Positions 9,201 through 17,407 of a DNA stretch of 48,296 bases are shown piece by piece. Source of the stretch: Pollutimonas sp036675955. GTDB lineage: Bacteria; Pseudomonadota; Gammaproteobacteria; Burkholderiales; Burkholderiaceae_B. The stretch's first letter is position 1. Each line of letters starts with the position of its first letter. The stretch is from NCBI GenBank assembly GCA_036675955.1, contig JAKFDW010000401.1, positions 1 through 48,296 on the forward strand, in the 5' to 3' direction. Position numbers and translations under genes: made by a program. The notes below the pieces were generated by a model. That model did no database searches and had not been told where the DNA came from. It saw nothing but the letters and a program-made list of their open reading frames with translations.

Positions 9201-10273
9201 GGAATGAGCTCCTCGTCCTGGTAAAAGCAGGAGTGCCTGCCCAGAAGCGCAAGGCCGGCCGCGCTGCCGGGTTCCGGCAGGACATGTTCAAGGCCCAGGC
9301 GTGCACGCACGAGATGCGACCCCACCCTGGCAGTCAATAACTGGTATGTGCCCACGTTCTGCACTTTCTCGACGATTGCCGTAAAGACGCCGGGCTTGCC
9401 GGGTTCGGCCAGATGCGTGTATTCGGGACGTATGCCCAACTTGATATGGCCGCGGGCGGACGCGATGCCGGCGGGTACCGCCACCGACTGCCCTTCCAGC
9501 TTGACCACGCCGTCGACCGATTCGACAGGCAGTATATTCATGCCTGGCGAACCGATGAAATGACCGACAAAGGTATGCGCAGGACGCTCGAACAGGTCTT
9601 CGGGCGTGCCGACCTGCACCACCTTGCCGCGCGACATGACCATGATCTGCTCCGCAAACGTCAACGCTTCCACCTGATCGTGCGTGACGTATATCAGCGT
9701 GAGCTTGAGTTCGCGATGGATCTGCTTGAGCTTGCGACGCAAATGCCATTTCAGCTGGGGATCGATAACGGTAAGCGGTTCGTCGAACAAGACCGCCGAC
9801 ACGTCGGACCTGACCAGGCCCCTTCCCAACGAGATCTTCTGCTTGGCATCGGCCGAAAGCCCCGCCGCACGGTGGTCCAGTTGATGGCTCAATTCCAGCA
9901 TTTCGGCTATCTGGCCGACGCGCGCCTTGATCTGCGCCGCCGGCATGTTGCGGTTGCGTAGCGGAAACGCGAGGTTCTCGCCGACAGTCATGGTGTCGTA
10001 AACGACGGGAAACTGGAACACCTGTGCGATATTGCGCTCTTGCGGCGTGGCAGATGTCTTGTCGACGCCATCGAAGTAAACGCTGCCATGCGAGGGCTTG
10101 AGCAGGCCCGAAATAATGTTCAGCATAGTCGTCTTGCCGCAGCCCGACGGTCCAAGCAGCGCATAAGCCCCGCCATCGCCGAATGACATCTTCAAGGGCA
10201 GCAAAGCGTAGTCCTCATCGCGCTGGGGATGGTCCACATAGGAATGAGACAGGTCCAGATCAATTCGAGCCAT
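9197..10273 (-). CDS. glpT: Glycerol ABC transporter ATP-binding protein GlpT (degenerate signature motif)
   Basis: ATPase subunit of the importer (358 residues). Walker A is normal (GPSGCGKT, residues 41-48), the Q-loop is present, Walker B has its glutamate (AVLFDEP) and the switch histidine is intact (YVTHDQ, His198). The ABC signature is degenerate, however: LSADAKQK at 139-146 in place of LSGGQQQR. The C-terminal third is the MalK-type regulatory domain. The start at 10273 lies one base after the glpS stop; a longer upstream frame overlaps glpS and is not supported. The symbol follows the rhizobial operon, not E. coli GlpT. It probably pairs with GlpS as a heterodimer. Confidence 0.93.
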
Positions 10274-10274
10274 A

Positions 10275-11351
10275 TCAGTTTTTCCTTTGCGGCGCATACA
10301 GAAGCCTGTCCGTAGCGTCGAACACCAGGGCCATGGCCGGGGCGAAGTGCAAAACCAGCGGCGCGCCGATATCGAAGTGATGAACGCCGGTGACCTGGGC
10401 GACAAGGTCGCCGATGCCGGACGCCATGTGCACGAAGGTATCGGACCCTGATATTTCGGCCAGCTGCACTTTGCCGCGCAAGGCAATATCGCCTTCCCGG
10501 GCTTGCACGCGCAGGGAGCTGGCCCGCAAGCCTACCGTGACGGCGGCCCCGTCTGCCGCCACGCCTTCGGGCAAGGCCAGCGCAAGCGTGTCACCGGAAG
10601 GCAACTGCACACCGGTGCTGGAGCGCAGCGCCTTGATGAAGTTCATGGGTGGATCGCTGAAAGCGCGGGCAACCCGGACAGAGCAGGGAAAATTGAACAC
10701 CTCGGTGGCCGGGCCGTACTGCAGCAGCTCGCCACGATCGAGCACCGCGGTATAACCTCCGAGCAACAAGGCCTCGCCCGGTTCGGTCGTGGCATAAACA
10801 ATCGTGGAGTCGCCCGATTCGAACAATAGTCCGAGTTCTTCGCGCAATTCTTCACGCAGCTTGTAATCAAGATTGACCAGCGGTTCGTCCAGCAACATGA
10901 GAGGGGCATTCTTGGCCAAGGCGCGCGCCAAGGCCACGCGCTGCTGCTGGCCGCCGGACAGCTCGGCTGGGAGGCGGTCGAGGAACATGCCGATGTGCAG
11001 CTTGTCGGCCAAGGCCTGCACCTGTTTCGAGATATTTTTCTCGCCGCGCAATCTGAGCGGCGACGCAATGTTCTGCCGGACGGTGAATGAGGGATAGTTG
11101 ATGAACTGTTGATAGACCATGGCGACATTGCGATTGCGCACTGACTTGCCCGTTACATCGCGATCGTCTACCAGGACTTTGCCCGCGCTGGGCGCATCCA
11201 GACCTGCCATGATACGCATGAGGCTGGTCTTGCCGGCCAGGGTGGCGCCCAACAATACCGTGACTGCGCCGGCTTGCGGGCGCAGGCTCATGTCATAAAG
11301 CCAAGTTTCGCTTCCTACCTTCTTGCTGATGCCGTCTAGCGCCAACTGCAT
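10275..11351 (-). CDS. glpS: Glycerol ABC transporter ATP-binding protein GlpS (switch histidine lost)
   Basis: Paralogue of GlpT with the same length (358 residues) and first gene of the minus-strand unit. Walker A is GATLAGKT (35-42), the signature is perfect (LSGGQQQR from 131) and Walker B ends in LLDEP. The switch histidine of the H-loop is replaced: the segment reads YATTEP (186-191) where active ATPases have YVTHDQ. The C-terminal domain is of the MalK/TOBE type. Combined with GlpT, which has the opposite set of defects, one composite ATP site would be canonical and the other not. Confidence 0.93.
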   Translation of the reverse strand: MQLALDGISKKVGSETWLYDMSLRPQAGAVTVLLGATLAGKTSLMRIMAGLDAPSAGKVLVDDRDVTGKSVRNRNVAMVYQQFINYPSFTVRQNIASPLRLRGEKNISKQVQALADKLHIGMFLDRLPAELSGGQQQRVALARALAKNAPLMLLDEPLVNLDYKLREELREELGLLFESGDSTIVYATTEPGEALLLGGYTAVLDRGELLQYGPATEVFNFPCSVRVARAFSDPPMNFIKALRSSTGVQLPSGDTLALALPEGVAADGAAVTVGLRASSLRVQAREGDIALRGKVQLAEISGSDTFVHMASGIGDLVAQVTGVHHFDIGAPLVLHFAPAMALVFDATDRLLYAPQRKN

Positions 11352-11485
11352 GGTTCGTCTCGCTGTACTTGTTCTATTCTGCGCATTATTGTTCGTTTAC
11401 TATATATTTTCCGTAGATGAAAACCCTAGGGTCGTTTCCTTTTCTTTCGATGTACAGTGCTTTTGTTCCGTAATCGACCAGAAGC
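11352..11485. promoter_or_regulatory. glpS-glpR divergent control region with candidate GlpR half-sites
   Basis: The 134 bases between the two divergent units are AT-rich. They hold three TTGTTC words at 11369-11374, 11389-11394 and 11463-11468; two are followed by sequence like the TGTTCG-TA half-site of E. coli GlpR (TTGTTCGTTTAC and TTGTTCCGTAAT). This is the natural place for GlpR to control both directions. The words are seen; operator function is inference. Confidence 0.5.
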
Positions 11486-12250
11486 ATGAATCCCAATCCG
11501 CGCCAGCTCAAGCTCATGCAATATGTGCAGGGGCATCACTCCAGCACGGTTGACGAGCTCGCCTCGCACCTGGACGTGACCGTTCAGACGGTCCGCCGCG
11601 ATGTGCAGCGCCTGTCCGAGGCCGGCCTCGTCGCCCGCTTCCATGGAGGCGTACGGCTGCCGGACTCCACCATCGAGAATATTGCGCACCACCAGCGCGA
11701 GAACCTGCATGCGGAAGGCAAACGCCGCATTGCCCAGGCCGTCGCGCGTGCCGTGCCGAACGATTGTTCCCTGCTGATCAACATAGGCACAACGACCGAA
11801 GCCATTGCCAAGGCCTTGATGCAGCACACCGGTTTGCGCGTCATTACCAACAACATCAATGTTGCGGCAATACTCAGCCGCAACCAGAACAGCGAGGTCA
11901 TCGTGGCGGGCGGCGTGGTGCGGCCGCGCGATCACGGCATTGTCGGCGAAGCCACTGTGGATTTCATACGCCAGTTCAAGGTGGACATCGCTCTGATCGG
12001 CATATCCGGCATCGACGCGGACGGATCGTTGCGCGACTTCGACTATCGGGAAGTAAAGGTGTCGCAGGCCATTATTTCGCACGCGCGCGAAGTGTGGCTC
12101 GCTGCCGATTCAAGCAAGTTCAACCGGCTGGCCATGGTGCGCGTGGCGCAGCTCGCCCAGATAGACCGCCTGTTCACCGACAACGTGCCGCCGGACCCAT
12201 TTCCGGACCTGCTCGCGCACGCCCAGGTACGATGCGACATCGCAATGTGA
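11486..12250 (+). CDS. glpR: DeoR-family glycerol-3-phosphate regulon repressor GlpR
   Basis: A 254-residue DeoR-type repressor. The N-terminal winged helix is seen as STVDELASHLDVTVQTVRRDVQRL, with the typical FHGGV turn after it. The C-terminal sensor domain has the family motifs INIGTTTEAIAKAL and IISHAREVWLAADSSKF. It is divergent from glpS and 33 bases ahead of glpK, which points to GlpR as the regulator of glycerol genes. Glycerol-3-phosphate as inducer is inferred from the family and this context. Confidence 0.93.
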   Translation: MNPNPRQLKLMQYVQGHHSSTVDELASHLDVTVQTVRRDVQRLSEAGLVARFHGGVRLPDSTIENIAHHQRENLHAEGKRRIAQAVARAVPNDCSLLINIGTTTEAIAKALMQHTGLRVITNNINVAAILSRNQNSEVIVAGGVVRPRDHGIVGEATVDFIRQFKVDIALIGISGIDADGSLRDFDYREVKVSQAIISHAREVWLAADSSKFNRLAMVRVAQLAQIDRLFTDNVPPDPFPDLLAHAQVRCDIAM

Positions 12251-12283
12251 TACAAATCAGCCACTTCCACTTAGCAACCCGAC

Positions 12284-13783
12284 ATGAACTACATACTTGC
12301 ACTCGACCAGGGAACCTCCAGCACGCGCAGCATCGTATTCGATGAAGCCGGAAACATCGTGGCGCTGGCGCAAAAGGAGCTTGCCCAGATTTATCCGGAA
12401 CCGGGCTGGGTCGAACACAACCCCATGGAGATCTGGGCGTCGCAGCTTGCAACCGCTAGGGAAGCAATAGCCGAAGCCGGCCTGAAGGCCAGCGATATCC
12501 ACGCCATTGGGATCACCAATCAACGGGAAACCACCGTGGTCTGGAACCGCAAGACAGGCCAGCCCATCTACAACGCCATCGTCTGGCAGGACCGGCGGGC
12601 CGAACCGACTTGTGCCGCGCTGCGCGAAAGCGGCATGGACCGCCTCATCCTCGAAAAGACCGGATTGCGCGTCGATGCGTATTTTTCGGGCACCAAACTG
12701 AAATGGATACTGGACCACGTACCCGACGCCCGCCAACATGCCCGCAAGGGAGAGCTGGCATTCGGTACGGTGGACAGCTGGCTGATCTGGCAACTGACCA
12801 AAGGCCAGATGCATAGTACTGACGTCAGCAACGCCTCGCGCACGATGCTGTTCAATGTACACAGCAATCAGTGGGACGACGAGCTGCTGCAAGCGCTGGA
12901 CATCGAGCCGGGTCTTATGCCGAAGGTCTTGCCTTCCGCCGCCGAGTTCGGTGCGATCCACCCCGAGTTCCTGGGGCATTCCATTCCTATTTGCGGGGTC
13001 GCCGGCGACCAGCAAAGCGCCCTGTTCGGCCAGGCTTGCTTCAGTGCCGGCATGGCCAAGAACACCTACGGCACGGGTTGTTTCATGCTAATGCATACCG
13101 GTACGAAATTCGAAACGTCGCAAAACGGCCTGGTCACTACCAGCGCCGCGCAAACAAGCACCCAAGTCGAATACGCCATGGAAGGCAGCGTATTTGTCGG
13201 GGGAGCAGTCGTGCAGTGGATGCGCGACGGCCTCAATGCCGTCAAAAAAAGCAGCGAGATCGAGGCCCTCGCGCATAGCGTGCCCGATTCCGGCGGTGTA
13301 ATGCTGGTGCCGGCATTTACCGGCCTGGGGGCACCCTACTGGAAACCTGAAGCGCGCGGCACCATCACCGGGCTCACTCGCGGCAGCACCATGGCGCATA
13401 TCGCCCGGGCGGCGCTTGAAAGCATAGCGTATCAATGCGCCGCTTTGCTGCAGGCCATGAGCCGCGATGCCGTGGCCGCAGGATCCGAGCCATTGGCTGA
13501 ACTTCGTGTGGACGGGGGCGCCTGCGTCAACGATTTGCTGATGCAATTTCAGGCCGATCTGCTGGGCATCCCTGTTCTGCGCCCTACCATGGTGGAGACG
13601 ACCGCATTGGGCGCCGCCTACCTTGCCGGGCTGACCAGCGGCATGTACAGGAATAAAGAACAGTTGTCGGCCTTGTGGCAGGTCGAGCGGCGTTTCACGC
13701 CGCAACTCGCCCGCGGCGATGCGCAGGCGCTGATGCAACAGTGGGAGCACGCGGTACGGCAAACCTGCCTGCCGAAACAGTAA
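12284..13783 (+). CDS. glpK: Glycerol kinase GlpK
   Basis: Phosphorylates glycerol with ATP to give glycerol-3-phosphate. The 499-residue length is standard. FGGY-kinase landmarks are all present: the N-terminal LALDQGTSSTRSIVFD, the substrate region AIGITNQRETTVVWNR and IVWQDRR, GVAGDQQSALFGQACF in the middle, and the C-terminal LRVDGGACVNDLLMQFQ. It follows glpR by 33 bases on the same strand. No glycerol facilitator gene lies nearby, in keeping with ATP-driven import by the adjacent ABC transporter. Confidence 0.97.
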   Translation: MNYILALDQGTSSTRSIVFDEAGNIVALAQKELAQIYPEPGWVEHNPMEIWASQLATAREAIAEAGLKASDIHAIGITNQRETTVVWNRKTGQPIYNAIVWQDRRAEPTCAALRESGMDRLILEKTGLRVDAYFSGTKLKWILDHVPDARQHARKGELAFGTVDSWLIWQLTKGQMHSTDVSNASRTMLFNVHSNQWDDELLQALDIEPGLMPKVLPSAAEFGAIHPEFLGHSIPICGVAGDQQSALFGQACFSAGMAKNTYGTGCFMLMHTGTKFETSQNGLVTTSAAQTSTQVEYAMEGSVFVGGAVVQWMRDGLNAVKKSSEIEALAHSVPDSGGVMLVPAFTGLGAPYWKPEARGTITGLTRGSTMAHIARAALESIAYQCAALLQAMSRDAVAAGSEPLAELRVDGGACVNDLLMQFQADLLGIPVLRPTMVETTALGAAYLAGLTSGMYRNKEQLSALWQVERRFTPQLARGDAQALMQQWEHAVRQTCLPKQ

Positions 13784-13827
13784 AGCCGGGTGACCTACAA
13801 TAAAGCCATTCCATACATGGCCGAATC

Positions 13828-14985
13828 ATGCCCGAACTTGACCCCGATACCGCCCCCGTCCACGTAAAGTGGACGGAAAATGAACAAGCCCGTTCTGCGC
13901 GGTGGTATGCCCAAAACAGCAGTGCACCGCCACAACGCATTATTACGGCCGACGACACACTGAGCGCCGACACCGCTTATCGCTTGATCAGCCAAGGCAC
14001 GGCGCTGCTGTGGCGCGGCGACTTCCAGAATGCCAGACAATTGCTTCAGGCGCTGACGCGCCGGGTCGATAGAAAAAAGAAAACGGCACGCCCCGGCAGC
14101 GAGGCTATATCGCGGATCGACGCCTTCAATAAGCATCGCCTGCAACAGTCTCAACGCAGCCAATTGCTCAACAAGCTGTTGATCGAGCTTGGCCCCGATG
14201 CCGGCATTGCGCTGCGCCGCGCACCGGACGTTCACGACGCCTGCCGGGCGGCTTTTGGCGAAACGCCGGAGCCGTTCCTGCTGCCCCTGAGAGCACTGCA
14301 AGGAATTATCGGCGCATATGAATGGAAAAAGAAGGGCGTGCCCATCCCTGCCCTTGGCGGCAACATCCATGTGGACTACGGCGTATTCTCCCCCAACCGG
14401 GGCGAATACATAGAGCTGGTCGCGCAGGCTCCGCTGCCGGTGCAAGACCTTGCTTTCGATATCGGGACCGGTAGTGGCGTGCTTGCCGCGGTACTTGCCC
14501 AGCGCGGGGTGCGCAAAATCATTGCAACAGACCAGGACTCGCGTGCCCTCGCATGCGCGCAGCAAAACGTTGCCCGGCTGGGATTGAGCCACGCCATCGA
14601 GCTGCGGGACGTCGACCTGTTTCCGGAAGGCCGCTGCGGGCTCATCGTCTGCAATCCGCCATGGCTGCCGGCCAAGCCCACCGTTCAACTTGAGCGTGCC
14701 ATTTATGATCCAGACAACAGCATGCTGCTGGGATTCCTGAATGGCCTCACCGGCCATTTGACCCCCGACGGCGAGGGATGGCTGATCATGTCCGACCTGG
14801 CAGAACATCTGGGACTGCGCAGCCGCGAATTTCTGCTACAAGCCATTGCCGGCGCCGGACTACGCGTAGTCGACCGAATGGATGCACGCCCGAAACATCG
14901 CAAGGCAAGCGACGAATCCGATTCGCTGCATGCGGCGCGCAGCGCCGAAACAACTTCATTATGGCGGCTGGCCTTGGCGAAATAA
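13828..14985 (+). CDS. Class I SAM-dependent methyltransferase (small-domain/PrmC-RsmC-like)
   Basis: A 385-residue protein whose C-terminal half is a SAM-dependent methyltransferase: motif I is AFDIGTGSGVLAAVLAQRG, and the catalytic NPPW motif is IVCNPPWLPAKP, as in enzymes that methylate N6-adenine, N2-guanine or glutamine. The N-terminal 150 residues are helical and charged and may recognise the substrate. The substrate cannot be read from sequence. It stands between glpK and a TM2 gene with no clear functional partner. The start at 13828 lacks a strong ribosome site. Confidence 0.8.
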   Translation: MPELDPDTAPVHVKWTENEQARSARWYAQNSSAPPQRIITADDTLSADTAYRLISQGTALLWRGDFQNARQLLQALTRRVDRKKKTARPGSEAISRIDAFNKHRLQQSQRSQLLNKLLIELGPDAGIALRRAPDVHDACRAAFGETPEPFLLPLRALQGIIGAYEWKKKGVPIPALGGNIHVDYGVFSPNRGEYIELVAQAPLPVQDLAFDIGTGSGVLAAVLAQRGVRKIIATDQDSRALACAQQNVARLGLSHAIELRDVDLFPEGRCGLIVCNPPWLPAKPTVQLERAIYDPDNSMLLGFLNGLTGHLTPDGEGWLIMSDLAEHLGLRSREFLLQAIAGAGLRVVDRMDARPKHRKASDESDSLHAARSAETTSLWRLALAK

Positions 14986-15068
14986 AACAAGTCCCGCTAC
15001 TGATTATGTCCCTGGACTTATCGGCCCTACACTTACGCTCGTCATGTGCGCTGGAGGCACTCTGAATC

Positions 15069-15536
15069 ATGCTACAAAAAATCATTCTGGCCATCGCGGT
15101 CTTCATCATTGTCCTGGTTGCGCTGACCTTCGGCGAAGCGATCGCGTACGAAGCCTTCGCCTGGATCTCCCATCTGACCGGATTGGTATTCCATAATTTT
15201 TCCGACGTGTACTACGCAGCCATGAACTACGTTTCCGTCCACGCCACCAAAGTCGTCATCGCCCTGCTTCTTACCGTCCCCATCAGCCTGTGGATCATCA
15301 AGAGCAAAGGTTCGGAACTGGAAAAGCCCACCAATCATCGCAAGATTGCCATTGTCCTGGCAATTTTCCTGGGTTGGCTGGGTGCGCACCGCTTTTACCT
15401 GGGCCAGATCGGCTGGGGAATTTTCTACCTGGCCATCTTCTATTTTTTCGCGCCCCTGGTCATCATCCTGGGCCTCATCGACGCAGTGCGCTATATGTTC
15501 ATGAGCGATGAAGAGTTTGCCATGGTGCGTACGTGA
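15069..15536 (+). CDS. TM2 domain-containing membrane protein
   Basis: A 155-residue membrane protein. The C-terminal half has the TM2 domain: two helices joined by the family turn, seen as FLGWLGAHRFYLGQIGWGIF, then LVIILGLIDAVRYMFM. The N-terminal half adds two more hydrophobic segments (near 5-22 and 60-75). TM2 proteins have no settled biochemical role in bacteria. It ends 26 bases before the lipoate-ligase-family gene on the same strand and may share its transcript. Confidence 0.82.
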   Translation: MLQKIILAIAVFIIVLVALTFGEAIAYEAFAWISHLTGLVFHNFSDVYYAAMNYVSVHATKVVIALLLTVPISLWIIKSKGSELEKPTNHRKIAIVLAIFLGWLGAHRFYLGQIGWGIFYLAIFYFFAPLVIILGLIDAVRYMFMSDEEFAMVRT

Positions 15537-15562
15537 ACGTGGGCCATTGATCCGGCCGGACC

Positions 15563-16291
15563 ATGCGATTCCACCTGCTCCCTTCAACGGGCTTGTGCCA
15601 GGATGCCCGGTTTGACGAATGCCTGGTCGGCTTTGTCGCGGAAAACGGGCCCACGGCTTGCGTATGGGAATCAAGCCAGGGGCTCGTTGTGCCCCGCACT
15701 TACCAGCGCCATGCCAATTTTTTGGCCAGCTGCGCATTGTTCGCCGCGCGGGGCTGGCCGGTAACGGTTCGGCAGTCCGGCGGCGGCATTGTTCCCCAAG
15801 GGGCCGGCATCATCAATCTGAGCATGGCTTATGCGGTCCAGGGCAAACCGTTGGATCATTCCGACGACGCCTATCTGCTGATTTGCCATGTCATGACAGA
15901 AGCCTTGAGGGAGTTCGGCGTAGCCGGCCATCCCCAGGCGGTGGAAGGTTCGTTTTGCGATGGTCGCTATAACCTGGCGGTGGGCCACGGGTCAGACGCG
16001 AAGAAAATCGCCGGCACGGCGCAGCTATGGCGCCGCCACGCAGGCGCCACGGCCACCGATGCCCGACAGATCGTGCTGGTGCATGGCCTGATACTCGCCC
16101 GGATAGACTGCGAGGAGCTGACCGAACTCGCCAACTATTTCGAGCAATCCCTGGGCACGGACAAACGGTATTCGAGCGACAGGATTGCCTCGCTGCATGA
16201 CTTGGCCATCGTGGCCGGCACGGGCGACCTTCCCTTTACGCATGTATTGAAGACGGCACTGGAGCGTCAAATTCTGTCGCTTCAAGATTAA
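15563..16291 (+). CDS. Lipoate-protein ligase / octanoyltransferase family protein
   Basis: A 242-residue member of the biotin/lipoate ligase catalytic family, which attach or move lipoyl or octanoyl groups. The substrate loop reads VRQSGGGIVPQG (from Val69) and the catalytic lysine motif is DAKKIAGTAQ (Lys147/148). Two points differ from E. coli LplA: the loop is RQSGGG-PQG rather than RRSGGGAV-HD, and a cysteine (EGSFCDGRY, Cys132) lies about 15 residues before the lysine, where LipM-type octanoyltransferases have their nucleophile. No C-terminal accessory domain is present. Ligase versus transferase cannot be decided from sequence alone. Confidence 0.82.
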   Translation: MRFHLLPSTGLCQDARFDECLVGFVAENGPTACVWESSQGLVVPRTYQRHANFLASCALFAARGWPVTVRQSGGGIVPQGAGIINLSMAYAVQGKPLDHSDDAYLLICHVMTEALREFGVAGHPQAVEGSFCDGRYNLAVGHGSDAKKIAGTAQLWRRHAGATATDARQIVLVHGLILARIDCEELTELANYFEQSLGTDKRYSSDRIASLHDLAIVAGTGDLPFTHVLKTALERQILSLQD

Positions 16292-16315
16292 TCGCTGGCG
16301 CAAGCGAACTTTCCA

Positions 16316-16328
16316 TTACATAATGTAA
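16316..16328. promoter_or_regulatory. Palindrome TTACATAATGTAA upstream of the DUF5993-dsbB pair
   Basis: A 13-base perfect inverted repeat (TTACAT-A-ATGTAA) centred about 38 bases before the start of the DUF5993 gene. Its place suggests a promoter or operator for the dsbB unit; no regulator can be named. Confidence 0.35.
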
Positions 16329-16359
16329 AGCTGTTCCGTCCCGCTAGAGTACGTGCTCC

Positions 16360-16518
16360 ATGATAATGATGTTGCCTTTTTTGTCCGGCATGCTGGCCGT
16401 GTGGTTTGGCCTTAAGGGCCACCGTCCTGCCTGCATTTCGCTTTGGCTGATTACCTTGGTGGTGTTTGCCGCCAGCTGCAAATTCCACATGACCGATCCT
16501 CTCGGGTTCTCGCTGTAA
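16360..16518 (+). CDS. DUF5993 family two-helix membrane microprotein
   Basis: A 52-residue protein (ATG at 16360, TAA at 16516-16518) with two hydrophobic helices, about residues 4-18 and 26-40, joined by a short basic turn (GLKGHRPAC). It ends in the typical DUF5993 tail FHMTDPLGFSL. Two cysteines (Cys25 and Cys40) are present. Its stop is three bases before the dsbB ATG, so translation of the two is probably coupled. Nothing is established about the function of this family; the coupling suggests it helps, inhibits or is assembled with the DsbB-like oxidase. The family call is from memory of its size, tail motif and dsbB neighbourhood. Confidence 0.78.
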   Translation: MIMMLPFLSGMLAVWFGLKGHRPACISLWLITLVVFAASCKFHMTDPLGFSL

Positions 16519-16521
16519 GCC

Positions 16522-17088
16522 ATGGCCAACTTTTACTACACGCATAACAAATATCGGCTGTCGCGGACGCTGAACTTGATGGCACTGGCCGGTGTTTGCG
16601 GCATCTTGCTGTTTGCGTTCATATGGCAGTTTGCCTTCAACGATCTGCCTTGCCCCTTATGTCTGTTGCAACGCGCAGCCTTCGTCATGGTGGGAATCGG
16701 ACTGCTTCTGAATCTGCGCTTCGGTCCTTCGGCCATGCATTACGGCATGGTTATTCTGTCGGCCCTGGGCGGCGCATTCGCAGCCGGTCGGCAAGTACTG
16801 CTGCATATTGGCGCCGGCGACCCGGGCTATGGCCCTCCTTTCCTGGGCTTGCATTTCTACACCTGGGCTTTGATGTTCTTCGTCGCTTTCATCGCCTGGA
16901 CGGGCTTCATGCTGGTCCTGGATCGTCGGTGCGCCGACCAGCCGGACGCACAGCCTGTCGGTGGCATCGCCCGCGGCGTAATGTGGCTGTTTCTGCTGCT
17001 GGTTGCGGGCAATATGATCTCGACCATGCTGGAATGCGGGTTTGGCGCGTGCCCCGATGATCCGGTCAGCTATCTCTGGCTGCAATAA
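16522..17088 (+). CDS. dsbB: DsbB-like disulfide bond formation protein
   Basis: DsbB-type enzymes reoxidise DsbA and pass electrons to quinone. This 188-residue, four-helix protein has the first active pair as CPLC (Cys44, Cys47) beside the conserved LLQR. The second pair is probably ECGFGACP (Cys172, Cys177) near the C-terminus, not in the usual place in the second periplasmic loop between helices 3 and 4. That layout and the DUF5993 partner mark it as the DsbB-like branch rather than the classic enzyme. It could serve a special substrate set. The ATG at 16522 follows the DUF5993 stop by three bases. Confidence 0.85.
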   Translation: MANFYYTHNKYRLSRTLNLMALAGVCGILLFAFIWQFAFNDLPCPLCLLQRAAFVMVGIGLLLNLRFGPSAMHYGMVILSALGGAFAAGRQVLLHIGAGDPGYGPPFLGLHFYTWALMFFVAFIAWTGFMLVLDRRCADQPDAQPVGGIARGVMWLFLLLVAGNMISTMLECGFGACPDDPVSYLWLQ

Positions 17089-17192
17089 GGCAGTCATGCA
17101 ATTGTGCCGTGTTGCCCTTAACGGTGAACCGGTCGATATCATGAGACACCCACTGCATTACAATCACGTTAACATCACCAACGTTGATAGCC

Positions 17193-17396
17193 ATGGAAAG
17201 CAAGACCGCGCGACTTACAGTGCTTATCGATCCCGCCAAGAAAAAAGTTTTCGAACAGCTTTGCGCCAGCCAGGACATCACACCATCCCAGGTGGTTCGT
17301 CAATTGATACGTGACTACCTCGCGCAGCATGGCGTCAGCTACGGACCGGCCGGCACCACGACCAATCCACAAGTAAAAGGCTCCAGCGATAAGTAA
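17193..17396 (+). CDS. Ribbon-helix-helix DNA-binding protein (CopG-like)
   Basis: A 67-residue protein with a ribbon-helix-helix core: the strand ARLTVLIDPA, helix A KKKVFEQLCAS, and helix B TPSQVVRQLIRDYLAQ. The C-terminal 20 residues are a polar tail. Such proteins bind DNA as dimers, as antitoxins or small repressors. No toxin-like gene overlaps or follows it; the next gene is a convergent SulP transporter. It is therefore better read as an orphan regulator. I start it at the ATG at 17193; a TTG three codons upstream is possible. Confidence 0.75.
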   Translation: MESKTARLTVLIDPAKKKVFEQLCASQDITPSQVVRQLIRDYLAQHGVSYGPAGTTTNPQVKGSSDK

Positions 17397-17407
17397 GCGC
17401 GAACAAC

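Noticed and set aside
10274..10486. Longer start for GlpT adding 71 residues
   Set aside because: It would overlap glpS and give a non-family N-terminus; the ATG at 10273 follows the glpS stop by one base and fits the family.
17193..17396. Toxin-antitoxin system
   Set aside because: No toxin-sized gene overlaps or adjoins the ribbon-helix-helix gene on its strand.
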